Source: JAEUHZ01 sp964552795
Lineage (GTDB): Bacteria; Planctomycetota; UBA1135; GCA-002686595
Direction: 5' to 3'
DNA: 64,000 nucleotides
Assembly (NCBI GenBank): GCA_964552795.1
Contig: CAZKIO010000023.1
Coordinates: 3,506 to 67,505 of the forward strand
This document shows positions 1 to 9,927 of the stretch, one piece after another (position 1 is the stretch's first letter; the number at the start of each line of letters is the position of its first letter). Under the pieces are notes generated by a model. The model made no database searches. It saw only the letters and a list, made by a program, of their open reading frames with translations, and was not told where the DNA came from. The position numbers and the translations under genes are program-made.

Positions 1-201
1 CTCCAGGCACAGCAGCGCCCGCACCAGACTCGACTTGCCGGCGCCCGACTCCCCCACGACCGCCAGCACCTCGCCGCGGCGCACGTCGAGCGACACGCCG
101 TCGAGCGCGCGCACCGGCGGCGGCCGCACGCCGAGCACCGCGGCGCGCCGGTGCTCGACCACGAGATCGCGCGCTTCGAGCAGGCTCGCGGGCGTGTTCA
201 C
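1..201 (-). CDS. Peptide ABC transporter ATP-binding protein, DppF/OppF-like (3' part outside window)
   Basis: Only the first 67 codons are inside the window. The translation shows a conserved ABC N-terminus and a Walker A motif (GESGAGKSS) near residue 50, so this is an ATPase that energises import at the inner face of the membrane. It starts with GTG at 201-199, which overlaps the TGA of the gene before it (GTGA), so it is translationally coupled to the OppD-like ATPase. It is the fifth gene of a leftward peptide-import operon. The signature and Walker B motifs lie beyond the window edge, so completeness cannot be judged. Confidence 0.85.
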   Translation of the reverse strand, partial: MNTPASLLEARDLVVEHRRAAVLGVRPPPVRALDGVSLDVRRGEVLAVVGESGAGKSSLVRALLCLE

Positions 202-1178
202 GGCGCGGGCACCTCCGACGCGGCCCAGCACGCGCTCGCACGCTCCGCGCCGGCCGGCGCGAGCGGCGGCGTCTCCTGCGCGCAGCGCTCGCGCGCCAGC
301 GGACAGCGGTCGCGGAACGCGCAGCCCGAGGGCCGCGCACCCAGGCGCGGCGGCGCGCCGGGGATCGCCGCCAGGCGCTCGCCGCGCACGGCGCGCGCGA
401 GCAGCGAGCGCAGGAGGCCCAGCGTGTACGGGTGCGCGGGCCGCACGAACACCGCGCGCGCGGGTCCGCTCTCGACCACGCGGCCCGCGTACATCACCGC
501 CACGTGCTCGGCGTGTCCGGGCACGAGGCCCAGGTCGTGCGTCACCAGGAGCAGCGCGACGCGCGACGCGGTACGCAGCTCGCGCACCAGGTCCAGCAGC
601 GCGGCCGCGCTGGACGGATCGAGCGCGCTCGTCGGCTCGTCGAGCACGAGCAGGTCGGGATCCGCCGCCACGGCCGCGGCGAGCAGCGCGCGCTGGCGCA
701 TGCCGCCCGAGAGTTCGTGCGGGAAGGCGCGCTCGACGCGCGCGGGATCGGGGACGCGAAGGCGCGCCAGGAGCTCCAGCGTCCGCGCGCGCGCGGGCTC
801 CGCCGCCAGGCCCAGGTGCGCGCGCAGCGGTTCGGCCACCTGCTCGCCGACGCGCAGGAGCGGGTTCAGCGCCGTGCCGGCGTCCTGGAACACGACGCCG
901 ATGCGCCGGCCCCGCAGCCGCTGCAGATCGCGCTCCGGCGCCGCCAGAACGTCGACGCCGTCGAAGCGCACATCGCCCGTGTAAGCGACGCCCGGCGCGG
1001 CCAGGCGCGGGATCGCCAGCGCGGTCAGCGTCTTGCCCGAGCCCGATTCGCCGACCAGCGCCAGCGCGCCGCCGCGCGCGAGGTCGAGATCGACGCCGTC
1101 GACGGCGCGCGCGCGGCCGTGATCCGCCGGCACGGTCGCGACCAGGCCGCGGATCGAGAGCAGCGGCACGGCGCTCAT
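198..1178 (-). CDS. Peptide ABC transporter ATP-binding protein, DppD/OppD-like
   Basis: A 326-residue ATPase of the oligopeptide/dipeptide importer family. It has Walker A (GESGSGKT, about residue 40), the signature LSGGMRQR, Walker B (LLVLDEPTSALD) and a switch His in LVTHDLG. The Cys-rich C-terminal extension typical of OppD/OppF is present (GCAFRDRCPLARERC), which in this family usually marks the peptide or nickel subclass. The ATG at 1178 overlaps the permease stop codon (ATGA). Any longer upstream reading would run inside the permease gene and is a high-GC shadow. The substrate is probably short peptides, inferred from the operon. Confidence 0.93.
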   Translation of the reverse strand: MSAVPLLSIRGLVATVPADHGRARAVDGVDLDLARGGALALVGESGSGKTLTALAIPRLAAPGVAYTGDVRFDGVDVLAAPERDLQRLRGRRIGVVFQDAGTALNPLLRVGEQVAEPLRAHLGLAAEPARARTLELLARLRVPDPARVERAFPHELSGGMRQRALLAAAVAADPDLLVLDEPTSALDPSSAAALLDLVRELRTASRVALLLVTHDLGLVPGHAEHVAVMYAGRVVESGPARAVFVRPAHPYTLGLLRSLLARAVRGERLAAIPGAPPRLGARPSGCAFRDRCPLARERCAQETPPLAPAGAERASACWAASEVPAP

Positions 1179-2767
1179 CCGGCCTCCTCGCGCGGGTCGA
1201 GCGCCTCGCGCAGCGCCTCGGCGAGCAGCAGGTACGCCAGCACGGCGGCGAACAGGAACACGCCCGGGGCGATCCACGACCAGGGATGGTCGGCGGTGCG
1301 CGCTTCCCCCACCAGCGCGCCCCACGACGGCACGGGCACCTGCACGCCCAGGCCCAGGTAGGCCAGCGACGACTCGATCAGGATCGCGCCGCCCGCCGCG
1401 AACGCGAAGGCCACGAGCGCCGGACCGATCGCGTTGGGCAGCACGTGCGCGACCAGGATGCGCAGGCGCGAGAGCCCCAGCGCGCGCGCGGCCAGGACGA
1501 ACTCGAGGTTGCGCAGCTTGAGCGCTTCGGCCCGCACGAGGCGCGCGGTTCCGGTCCAGCCGACCGCGGCGATCACCAGCACGACGGCGGCCGGCATCGG
1601 CACGACGTCGGTGTCCACCCAGGCGATGGCCGCCAGCACGAGGAAGAACGCCGGGAAGCACAGCACGACCTCGACCGTGCGCGAGGTGACGAAGTCGAAC
1701 CAGCCGCCCAGGTAGCCCGCCGCCGCACCGGCCAGCGTGCCGATCACGCACAGCAGGAGCGCCGCGACGAGGCCGATCGTGAGGCTCACGCGCCCGCCCC
1801 ACAGGCAGCGCGCGAGAAGATCGCGGCCCAGCGAATCGGTGCCCAGCGGATGGCGCAGCGGGTGGTTGAGATGCAGTTCGCCGAAGCGCACCTCCGGCCG
1901 GCCGCCGGGCGGCCGCTCCGTGCGCGCGTCCCGTGCGCGGCGCCCCTCCGAGTCCATCGCGGCGGCGGCGAGCCAGGTGGGCGGGCGCCAGGCCTCGCCC
2001 AGGTTCGTCTCGGCGTGCCCCATCGGGAGCGGCGCGAACACGGCCTGCTCGACGTCCATTTCGCCGCGCGTGATCGCGGCCTTGATCGCGCCGGCGGCCG
2101 GCAGCGTGCGCGGCGGGGCGATCGCCGCGTGCGCCAGCGCCAGGAGCAGCGCTGGCCCCAGCGCGATCGCCAGCCGGGTGCCGCGCCCCAGGCGCCGGCG
2201 CAGGCCGCAGGCGAGCAGCACGCCGGGCAGCGCGGCCGCCAGGAACACGTCGATCGGCGCGAGGCCCACGATCAGCGGGAACGTGCGCGCGGAGACGAGC
2301 TCCACGCCGCCCGCGCGCGGATCGAGCTCCCGCGCGTACTTGCGCGCCAGCTCCGGGACCGTGAAGGCCGCGAGGGTTCGTCCCGGTTCGCCGCGGGTCG
2401 CGATGGCCTGTCGCAGCGGATCCAGCCCGGCGCGCAGGTGCGCCGGCATGTGTTGCGCGATGTGATCCAGCCGACGGGTCAGCGCATCGCGCTCCCGCGC
2501 GATGAACTGCTCGTCGGCCCGCGGGTCGCCCCGGCCCGGCTCCGCCGCCGCGCGCACACGCTCTGCGTACGACTCGGCCAGCGGCACGAGCTCCGCCAGC
2601 GCGCTCTCGTAGCCGCCGCGGTCGACGGCCACGAGCACGTACGGGCGATCGTTGGCCAGGAACGGCGCGTACACCGCCAACGCGCCCAGCACGCCCAGGA
2701 TCCACAGCGCCGCGCGCGCGCGCCGCCGTGCGAGGAGCCGCGCCAGGGGACGGCCGAGGTCAGCCAC
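1175..2767 (-). CDS. Peptide ABC transporter permease, DppC-like, with long N-terminal extension
   Basis: A 530-residue inner-membrane permease. The C-terminal 270 residues are a standard DppC/OppC domain: GTDSLGRDLLAR, several membrane helices, and the EAA-type loop (AARALGLSRLRILVAHVLPN) that contacts the ATPases. Family members are normally about 300 residues. Here about 220 extra residues follow the first membrane helix. They include a charged, probably periplasmic stretch (about 45-180) and two further hydrophobic helices (about 175-225) before the core domain. It starts with GTG at 2767 and overlaps the DppB-like gene by 8 bp. The extension has no motif I recognise. Confidence 0.9.
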   Translation of the reverse strand: MADLGRPLARLLARRRARAALWILGVLGALAVYAPFLANDRPYVLVAVDRGGYESALAELVPLAESYAERVRAAAEPGRGDPRADEQFIARERDALTRRLDHIAQHMPAHLRAGLDPLRQAIATRGEPGRTLAAFTVPELARKYARELDPRAGGVELVSARTFPLIVGLAPIDVFLAAALPGVLLACGLRRRLGRGTRLAIALGPALLLALAHAAIAPPRTLPAAGAIKAAITRGEMDVEQAVFAPLPMGHAETNLGEAWRPPTWLAAAAMDSEGRRARDARTERPPGGRPEVRFGELHLNHPLRHPLGTDSLGRDLLARCLWGGRVSLTIGLVAALLLCVIGTLAGAAAGYLGGWFDFVTSRTVEVVLCFPAFFLVLAAIAWVDTDVVPMPAAVVLVIAAVGWTGTARLVRAEALKLRNLEFVLAARALGLSRLRILVAHVLPNAIGPALVAFAFAAGGAILIESSLAYLGLGVQVPVPSWGALVGEARTADHPWSWIAPGVFLFAAVLAYLLLAEALREALDPREEAG

Positions 2768-3827
2768 GCGGCTCCCCGGCGCGGATGCGCGGATCGGCCA
2801 GCGCGTACCCGACGTCGGCCAGCAGGATCCCGGCGAGCGTCAGCACGGCCGACAGCGTGGTGGTCGCCAGGATCACGTTCATGTCGCGGCGCAGCAGGCC
2901 GTCGTAGGCGTACTTGCCGATGCCCTCGATGCCGAAGATGGTCTCCACGATCACCGAACCGCCGACCAGCGCCGGCAGCACGCTGCCCAGGATCGTGATG
3001 ACCGGCAACAGCGCGTTGCGCAGCGCGTGGCGCACGAGCACCGTGCGCTCCGACAAGCCCTTGGCGCGCGCGGTGCGCACGAAGTCCTCGCGCAGGGCCG
3101 CGAGCACGCTGCCGCGGACGTGGCGCGAGAGCCACGCCAGGCTGGCGGAAGCCAGCGCCAGCACCGGCAGGACCGCGTGCGCCGCGACGTCGAACGCGCG
3201 CGCGACGGGCCCCGCGTCCTCCAGCGTGCTGCTGGCGATGCCGAACACCGGCAGCCAGTCCAGGCCCATCGGCCCGAACACGAGGATCAGGAGCAGCGCG
3301 ACCCAGAACGTCGGCAGCGCGTGCACGCCGATCAGGACGCTGGTGGCGAACGCCTCGCGCCGCGTGCCCGCGCGCAGCGCGCACCACGCGCCGAGCGGGA
3401 CCGCGACGAGGTACACGAGCAGGATCGCGGCCAGCGAGAGCGGCACGCTGACGAGCAGGCGCCGTCCGAGCTCGGGCGCGACACGCACGCCCTGGCGACC
3501 CCACTCCTCGCCCAGGTCGAGCGCGAGCAGCCCGTGCCACGCACTGCGCCCGCTGCCCCCGAACCAGGCGTGCCCCTCGGGCGACAGGTCGAAGGGACCC
3601 AGGAAGTGCAGGTACTGGCGCCACAGCGGCGCGTCGAGCAGGTGCTCGGCGCGAAAGCGCGCGGCGCGCGCGGCCACGTCCAGGTCCGGCGTGGCGAAGG
3701 CGCCGGCCTCCTCTGCCACCACGGCCGGATCGCCGGGCGCCGCGTGCACCGCGAGGAACACGACGAGCGTGATCCCGAGCAGCGTCGGAACCATCCAGGC
3801 GAGCCGGCGCAGGATCCAGCGGCCCAC
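2760..3827 (-). CDS. Peptide ABC transporter permease, DppB-like
   Basis: A 355-residue permease. It has the typical N-terminus (RRLAWMVPTLLGITLVVFL), a long first periplasmic loop and an EAA loop (RTARAKGLSERTVLVRHALRN) that docks the ATP-binding subunits. It starts with GTG at 3827, only 9 bp after the stop codon of the binding-protein gene, so the two are almost certainly co-transcribed. It forms the translocation channel with the DppC-like protein downstream. Confidence 0.92.
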   Translation of the reverse strand: MGRWILRRLAWMVPTLLGITLVVFLAVHAAPGDPAVVAEEAGAFATPDLDVAARAARFRAEHLLDAPLWRQYLHFLGPFDLSPEGHAWFGGSGRSAWHGLLALDLGEEWGRQGVRVAPELGRRLLVSVPLSLAAILLVYLVAVPLGAWCALRAGTRREAFATSVLIGVHALPTFWVALLLILVFGPMGLDWLPVFGIASSTLEDAGPVARAFDVAAHAVLPVLALASASLAWLSRHVRGSVLAALREDFVRTARAKGLSERTVLVRHALRNALLPVITILGSVLPALVGGSVIVETIFGIEGIGKYAYDGLLRRDMNVILATTTLSAVLTLAGILLADVGYALADPRIRAGEPRG

Positions 3828-3836
3828 GCGGCGGCG

Positions 3837-5804
3837 TCAGCGCGCGCGCGGCGCGTCGCGGGTACCGGGCGTGCCCTTGGGGAAATACAGGTCGCAGAGG
3901 TTCCAGTTGGGATCGATGGCGGTCTCCTGGAAGCCGCGCAGCTTGCGCGACAGTGCGAACTTGCGCAGCGGCGCGTAGCAGAAGAGGTACGGCTGCAGCT
4001 CCATGATGCGCGCCTGCAGCCGGTGCCACACGCGCTGGCGGCGCTCGAAGTCCAGCTCGCGCTGGCCCTCCTCGATCAGCGCGTCGACGACCTCGTCCTG
4101 GAGGCCCACGAAGTTGCCGCCGCGCTTGTCGGGCGCGCCCCAGCGCGAGTGCCAGGCCTGCTCGGGGTCGGCCTCGGGCGCCATGGCCCAGCCCAGGGCG
4201 ACGGCCTCGAACTCGCGCTTCTGCTTGCGCGCGTCGAGCACGTTGAAGTCCAGGGCCTGCACGTCGAGGCGCACGCCGGCGCGCGCCATGTCCTCCTGCA
4301 GCTTCGTGCCGAATCCGGACGCCGCGGGGTTGCCGGGCGTGATCAGGAGCTCGATGCGCAGCGGCACGCCGTCCTTGTCGCGCACGCCGTCGCCGTCGCG
4401 GTCGATCCAGCCGGCCTCGATCAGCAGGCGCTGCGCGGCCGCCGGATCGAACGCGAGCGGCGCGATCGACGGGTCGGCGGCCGGCGAATGCGGCAGGAAC
4501 GGGCCGTTCATGGTCTCGGCCAGGCCGCGGTAGTAGCTCTGGCGGAAGGCCTCCAGGTCCGCCAGGTGCGCCAGCGCGCGGCGCACGCGCGGATCGGACA
4601 GCTTGGGCGACAGGTTGTTCCAGCCGACGTACCAGTACTGCTGCGCGCGGTGCGTGCCCTTGTAGTAGCGGCGGGTGAACTCCGGCGACGCGGCCTGCGC
4701 GCCGAAGTAGTCGTCGGAGCCGATCGTGTCGAGGAAGTCGAGCTCGCCGGCGGCCAGCGCGCGGAACGCCGGGCCCAGCTCGCGGATCTCGCGCCAGCGG
4801 ATCGTGTCGACGTAGCCGCCGCTCGCCGGGTCGAACCAGCCGTCGAAGCGCACAAGGTCCAGCGTGTCCCCCTGCCAGCTCGCGACGCGGTACGGCCCCA
4901 GGCCGACGAACTCGCGGTTGTGCACGTTCTCGTTCACGCACGCGGCGACGTCGGCCGGCCCGGGCGTCCATTCCGGGTCCGCCTCGCGCCGCTGCTGGTG
5001 GAACGCGGGATCGGCCTTGGCGTGGTCGGGATCCGTCGGGTCGTACAGGTGGCGCGGCATCAGGAACAGGTCGCCGACCGTGATCAGCGCGTGGAAGTAC
5101 TGCCGCTCGTACACGAAGCGCACCGTGTGCGCGTCGAGCGCCGTCGCCTCGAGGATCTTCTCGTGCTGCCAGCGCTTCTCGTCGCACTTCACCTCGGGGT
5201 TGCGGTAGATGCTCCACGAGAACACCACGTCGTGCGCGTCGAACGGGTGACCGTCGTGCCACACGACGTCGTCGCGCAGCTTGAAGGTGAACACCGTCCC
5301 GCGCTCGAGCGACTCGAACTCGGACTTGGGGTACGCCTGCTCCCCGTCCGCGCCGCGGAGCACGTACGTCTCGCCGCGCTCCACGACCTGGCCGAACAGG
5401 ACGCCGCCCTGCGCGCGGCCCTTGCGCCGCACCAGCGTGTCCTCGATCTCGACCGAGCGCGCGAGCTGCGGCACGAATTCCAGCGTGCGCGCGTCGTAGC
5501 GCATGAGCCACGCATGCGCGTACCCAAGGATGCGCCGCGTGTAGGCCGAGCTCGACAGCGCCTGGTTCAGGTGCCGCGGCAGCGAATCGGTGTGCGCCGT
5601 GATGCGCCCGCCCCAGGCCGGCTCGGGCAGCGGCGGCCGGCGCCCGTCGGGCCCCGGCTGGTGGTCCGGATGGAACGCGTCGACCGGCGCCAGCTCGACG
5701 CGCCCGCCCTGCCAAGGCGCGACCGCCGCGCCCGCCGTCCCGCGGACGGCGATGGCGGCGAGGCCGGCCGCGACGGCCAGGGGGACGCTCGCGAAGAGGC
5801 GCAT
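3837..5804 (-). CDS. Extracellular peptide-binding protein of ABC transporter (SBP family 5)
   Basis: A 655-residue secreted binding protein and first gene of the leftward transporter operon. The ATG at 5804 was chosen because it gives a clean signal peptide (about 25 residues, Arg then a hydrophobic core). An in-frame extension to 6044 would be GC-rich read-through. The body is SBP_bac_5-like: a hydrophobic cluster around LPRHLNQALSSSAYT, then blocks such as YEQQY-type ligand-loop residues, WHDGHPFDAHDVVFSW, DPRVRRALAHL and a late FxxA(K/R)QKREFEA. At 655 residues it is longer than the usual 520-560. It delivers oligopeptides to the permeases encoded next to it. Confidence 0.9.
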   Translation of the reverse strand: MRLFASVPLAVAAGLAAIAVRGTAGAAVAPWQGGRVELAPVDAFHPDHQPGPDGRRPPLPEPAWGGRITAHTDSLPRHLNQALSSSAYTRRILGYAHAWLMRYDARTLEFVPQLARSVEIEDTLVRRKGRAQGGVLFGQVVERGETYVLRGADGEQAYPKSEFESLERGTVFTFKLRDDVVWHDGHPFDAHDVVFSWSIYRNPEVKCDEKRWQHEKILEATALDAHTVRFVYERQYFHALITVGDLFLMPRHLYDPTDPDHAKADPAFHQQRREADPEWTPGPADVAACVNENVHNREFVGLGPYRVASWQGDTLDLVRFDGWFDPASGGYVDTIRWREIRELGPAFRALAAGELDFLDTIGSDDYFGAQAASPEFTRRYYKGTHRAQQYWYVGWNNLSPKLSDPRVRRALAHLADLEAFRQSYYRGLAETMNGPFLPHSPAADPSIAPLAFDPAAAQRLLIEAGWIDRDGDGVRDKDGVPLRIELLITPGNPAASGFGTKLQEDMARAGVRLDVQALDFNVLDARKQKREFEAVALGWAMAPEADPEQAWHSRWGAPDKRGGNFVGLQDEVVDALIEEGQRELDFERRQRVWHRLQARIMELQPYLFCYAPLRKFALSRKLRGFQETAIDPNWNLCDLYFPKGTPGTRDAPRAR

Positions 5805-6087
5805 GGGGACCCGGAGAGGAGCGCTACCCCGGCCGGGGGCGCCGGTGACGCTCCGCGCGGGACCGTAGCCCGCGCGCCGGCCACGAAGCAAGCCGGGAGG
5901 CCGGCCCCCTCGGCCGCGGATGCCGTCGCCGCAAGTCCAGCCGGGAGCGGGGACTGCACGGACACGCGCCGCCGAGCCGGGCCCCGCGCCGCGAACGCAC
6001 CCGCGGGCGCCGGGCCCGGCGAGTTGCGCGGAACGCCTCCGCAACCGAGGGAGCCGGCCTCTGTTGCGGGGCCCCTCCGCGGGCTTC

Positions 6088-6093
6088 TATGGT
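6088..6093 (+). promoter_or_regulatory. Putative -10 hexamer TATGGT for the rightward peptide transporter
   Basis: The hexamer TATGGT ends 6 nt before the ATG at 6100. A TTGCGG at 6064-6069 lies 18 bp upstream and could act as a weak -35. With this spacing transcription would begin at or next to the start codon. The rest of the roughly 295-bp divergent spacer (5805-6099) is GC-rich and shows no gene. Confidence 0.5.
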
Positions 6094-6099
6094 GCCGTC

Positions 6100-7893
6100 A
6101 TGAGTGCCGCACGCGCCGCGCGCACGGCGCGGCTCTCTGCGCTGATCCTGGTTCCCGGCCTCCTGATCCTGGCGGCCGCGCGAGCCCTGTCGGGCGCCCG
6201 CCTGCCGCCCGCGGACTTCGCCTGGGTGAACGGCGCGGAGCCCAGTTCGCTGGATCCCCAGCAGGTGACCGGCGTGCCCGAGATCCGGCTGGTGCGGGCG
6301 CTGTACGAGGGCCTCGTGGTGCGCCATCCGGAGACGACGCGGCCGATCCCGGGGATGGCCGAGTCGTGGTCCGTCTCGGACGACGGCCTGGTGTGGACGT
6401 TCCGCGTTCGCGCGGGTTCGCTGTGGACCGACGGCGCGGAGGTGACGGCGGACGACTTCGTGTACTCCTGGCGGCGCCTCCTGGACCCGCGCACGGCGGC
6501 GCAGTTCGCGGACCTGCTCTACTGCGTGCGCGGCGCGCGGGCGTGGGCCGCGGACGTCGGCGCCGACGGCGCGCCGCGCGGCGATTTCGACGCGCGGGTC
6601 GGCCTGCGCAGCGCGGGTCCGCGCACGCTCGTCGTCGAGCTCGAATACCCCGTCGACCACTTCCTGGAGCTGGCGGTCAGCGCGCCCTTGTGCCCCGTCA
6701 GCCGCCGCGCGCTGGAGGCCGCGCAGGCGCGCTGGCCGCGCACGTGGCGCGTCGAGTGGCTGAAGCCGGGGAACCTCGTCACCAATGGGCCCTACCTGCT
6801 GGCGGAGCGGCGCATCCACGACCGCATCCGGCTCGTGCGCCACGCCGGCTACTGGGACGCGCGCTCGGTCGCGTTCGAGACCGTCGACGTGCTGGCGTCC
6901 GAGCAGCTCTCGACCAACCTCAACCTGTACCTGACGGGCGCCGTGGGCCTCCTGGACGAAGTGCCCGCGACCGCGGTGCCGCGCCTCGCGGGACGCGAGG
7001 ACTTCCAGCCCGAACCGTACCTCGCGAGCTCGTTCCTGCGCGTCAACGTCACGCGGCCGCCGCTCGACGACCGCCGCGTGCGGCGCGCGCTGGCGTTGGC
7101 CATCGACCGCCGGGCGCTCACCTCGAAGGTCACGCGCGGGGGCGAGGTGCCGTCGTGGTCGCTGGTGCCCGCGTGCCTGCCGGACTGGAACGGCGCGCGG
7201 ATGCTCCGCGCAGAAACCGCCGATCCGGACGCGGCCTTCCGCGCCGATTGCGAGGAGGCGCGGGCGCTGCTCGCCGAGGCCGGCTACGGCCCGTCGCGCC
7301 CGGTGCCGCCGATCGAGCTGCACTTCGCGTCGCAGGCGACGAACAAGGACGTGTGCGAGGTCGTCGCCGACACGTGGCGGCGCGAACTGGGCGTCGAGGC
7401 GCGCCTCGTCAATCAGGAGTGGAAGGTCGCGCTCGACGCACAGCGGCGCCTCGCCTACGACGTCTCGCGCTCCTCGTGGATCGCCGACTACGCCGATGCG
7501 GCGACGTTCCTGGAGGTCTTCGCGCCGGGGGCGGACAACAACCGCACGGGCTGGAGCGACGCGGAGTACGGCGCGCTGCTCGAACGCGCGCGCCGCGCGC
7601 GCGGGCCCGAACGGCAGCGCCTGCTCGCCGCCGCCGAGGCGCGCCTGTTGGACGAGCTGCCGATCCTGCCGGTGTACACGTTCGCGGTCACGTCGCTGGT
7701 CGACCCGCGCCTCGGCGGCTTCTTCGCCAACGCGCTGGACGAGCACTTCCCCAAGTTCTGGTACTGGATGGACGACGCGGAGCTGGCCGAGCGCCGCGCA
7801 GCGCTGCCGCAGGGCGTGCGCCGCGTCGACGGCCGCGGTCCGCCGGGCGGCCTGAACGCGCCGTCGCGCGCGGCGGGAAGCGCGCCGCGATGA
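6100..7893 (+). CDS. Oligopeptide ABC transporter substrate-binding protein, OppA-like
   Basis: A 597-residue binding protein with an N-terminal membrane or signal segment (about residues 10-30). It carries the SBP family 5 hallmark (NGAEPSSLDPQ, then LVRALYEGLV), then WTDGAEVTADDFVYSWRRLLDP, LDDRRVRRALALAID and a C-terminal FWYWMDD block. These features point to an OppA-type peptide receptor. The ATG at 6100 was chosen over the longer frame from 5920, which has no signal sequence. It is first in a five-gene operon and is divergent from the other transporter. Its stop codon overlaps the next gene (ATGA). Confidence 0.92.
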   Translation: MSAARAARTARLSALILVPGLLILAAARALSGARLPPADFAWVNGAEPSSLDPQQVTGVPEIRLVRALYEGLVVRHPETTRPIPGMAESWSVSDDGLVWTFRVRAGSLWTDGAEVTADDFVYSWRRLLDPRTAAQFADLLYCVRGARAWAADVGADGAPRGDFDARVGLRSAGPRTLVVELEYPVDHFLELAVSAPLCPVSRRALEAAQARWPRTWRVEWLKPGNLVTNGPYLLAERRIHDRIRLVRHAGYWDARSVAFETVDVLASEQLSTNLNLYLTGAVGLLDEVPATAVPRLAGREDFQPEPYLASSFLRVNVTRPPLDDRRVRRALALAIDRRALTSKVTRGGEVPSWSLVPACLPDWNGARMLRAETADPDAAFRADCEEARALLAEAGYGPSRPVPPIELHFASQATNKDVCEVVADTWRRELGVEARLVNQEWKVALDAQRRLAYDVSRSSWIADYADAATFLEVFAPGADNNRTGWSDAEYGALLERARRARGPERQRLLAAAEARLLDELPILPVYTFAVTSLVDPRLGGFFANALDEHFPKFWYWMDDAELAERRAALPQGVRRVDGRGPPGGLNAPSRAAGSAPR

Positions 7894-8879
7894 CGCGTTT
7901 CCTCGCACGCCGCCTGGGCTGGGCCGTCCTGACCGTCTTCGCGGTCGCCACCTTGTCGTTCTTCCTGATGCGCGGCGTGCGCGGCGGCCCGTTCGACTCC
8001 GAGCGCAGCTCCAGCGAGGCCGTCGAGCGCAACCTGCGCGAGCGCTACCACCTCGACTGGCCGCTGTGGAAGCAGTACGCGCAGTACCTGGGACCGCTCA
8101 ACCTCGACGCGCAGCGTGCGCGGTGGCTGGGCGGCGACGGCGCGCGCCCGTTCGGCGGCGTGCTGACGGGAGATCTGGGGCCGTCGCTCCACTACCGCGA
8201 CGCCAGCGTCAACGACGTGCTGGCGCAGTCCTTGCCGACGTCGATCGCGCTGGGCCTCCTGGCCCTCTCGTGGGCCGTCGTCGCCGGCGTGGGCGCGGGG
8301 GTCTTCGCGGCGCTCAAGCGCGGCACGACGCTCGACGTCGCGCTGCGCCTCCTGGCGACGACCGGCATCGCCGTGCCGAACTTCGCGGTCGCGGGCCTGC
8401 TGATCCTGGCGTTCGCGATCGCGTGGCCGGTGCTGCCCGTGGCGGGTCACGGCTCGCTGGCGCACCTCGTCCTGCCGTCGCTCGCGCTGGGCGCGCCGTT
8501 CGCGGCCTACATCGCGCGCCTCGCGCGCAGCGGCATGCTCGAGGCGCTGGGCCAGGACTGGATCCGCACCGCGCGCGCCAAGGGCCTCCCCGCGCGCCTC
8601 GTCGTGCTGCGCCACGCCCTGCGCGCCGGGATCCTGCCCGTCGTCAGCTACCTGGGGCCGGCGGCGGCCGGCGTGCTGACCGGCTCGCTCGTGATCGAGC
8701 GCATCTTCGCCATCCCCGGCACCGGATCGCACTTCGTGAACAGCGCGCTCAACCGCGACTACACGCTGGCGATGGGCGTCACGATCCTCTACACGGCGCT
8801 CGTCTGCGGCCTCAACCTGCTGGTGGACGTGGTCTACACGGTGCTCGACCCGCGCATCGCGCTGGAGGACGAGGCGTGA
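7890..8879 (+). CDS. Oligopeptide ABC transporter permease, OppB-like
   Basis: A 329-residue integral membrane protein. The N-terminus (FLARRLGWAVLTVFAVATL) starts the first helix, followed by a long periplasmic loop and about five more helices. The coupling loop reads WIRTARAKGLPARLVVLRHALR. The family ending VVYTVLDPRI is present. The ATG at 7890 overlaps the OppA-like stop (ATGA). It forms the channel together with the OppC-like gene. Confidence 0.93.
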   Translation: MTRFLARRLGWAVLTVFAVATLSFFLMRGVRGGPFDSERSSSEAVERNLRERYHLDWPLWKQYAQYLGPLNLDAQRARWLGGDGARPFGGVLTGDLGPSLHYRDASVNDVLAQSLPTSIALGLLALSWAVVAGVGAGVFAALKRGTTLDVALRLLATTGIAVPNFAVAGLLILAFAIAWPVLPVAGHGSLAHLVLPSLALGAPFAAYIARLARSGMLEALGQDWIRTARAKGLPARLVVLRHALRAGILPVVSYLGPAAAGVLTGSLVIERIFAIPGTGSHFVNSALNRDYTLAMGVTILYTALVCGLNLLVDVVYTVLDPRIALEDEA

Positions 8880-9927
8880 GCGGCCCGCGCCGCGAGGACG
8901 CGCAACGCCTGGAGCGCGCACTCGCCGCGCCGGGCCCGTGGCGCCGCGCGTGGCAGGACCTGCGCGCCAACCGCGCGGCCTTCGTCTGCCTCGTGTTCCT
9001 GGGCCTCGTCGCGCTCGTGAGCCTCCTGGCGCCGCTGCTGCCGCTCCCCTCGCCCGTGGCCATCGAGCTCCAGCTCGAGCCGCTGCCGCCCGTCGCGCCG
9101 TGGGAAGCGCTGTTCGTCGAGGGGTTCCGGCCGGAGTACTGGAAGCTCGGCGCGCTCGACCAGGCGCTGGTGGAGCTGCGCCAGGACCTGTTCGGCACGT
9201 GGCAGACCGCGCACTGGCTGGGCACCGACTCCAAGGGCCGCGACCTCTTGTCGCGCGTGGTGTGGGGCAGCCGCACGTCGCTGGCCGTGGGCCTGCTCGC
9301 GACGCTGACGAGCCTGCTCATCGGCGTCACCTGGGGCGCGCTCGCGGGCCTGGTGGGCGGGCGCGTCGACGAGATCCTGATGCGCATCGTCGACGCCCTG
9401 TACTCGTTGCCGTTCATCTTCGTCGTGATCTTCCTGATCACGATCCTCGACGGCTGGCGCGACGTCCTGCGCGACACCCTGGGACTGGACCGCGAGTCCC
9501 TGTTCTACGTCACCATCGGTCTCTTCTACTGGCTCACGATGGCGCGCGTCGTGCGCGGCCAGGTGCTGCAACTGCGCGGGGCGGAGTTCCTCGACGCCGC
9601 GCGCCTCGCCGGCGCGCGCTGGCCGTGGCTGCTGCGCGTCCACGTGCTGCCCAACGTGATGGGCATCGTCCTCGTCTACCTGACGCTGTCGATCCCCTCG
9701 ATCCTCCTGTTCGAGTCGTTCCTGTCGTTCCTGGGCCTGGGCATCGAGCCGCCGAAGGTGAGCTGGGGCCTGCTCGCCGTCGACGGCACGGACGCGCTCA
9801 ACCCGCTCAAGATCGACTGGTGGCTGGTGGCCGCGCCGGCGGGCGCGATGGCCAGCGTGCTGCTGGCGTTGAACGTGCTCGGCGACGGCCTGCGCGACGC
9901 GCTCGATCCGCGCCTGGGAGAGCGGCG

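Noticed and set aside
2652..8879. A 2075-codon open frame on the plus strand across the peptide transporters
   Set aside because: It lies antisense to, or out of frame with, strongly conserved transporter genes up to 7889; only its last 330 codons are a real gene (OppB-like). Long stop-free frames are expected at this G+C.
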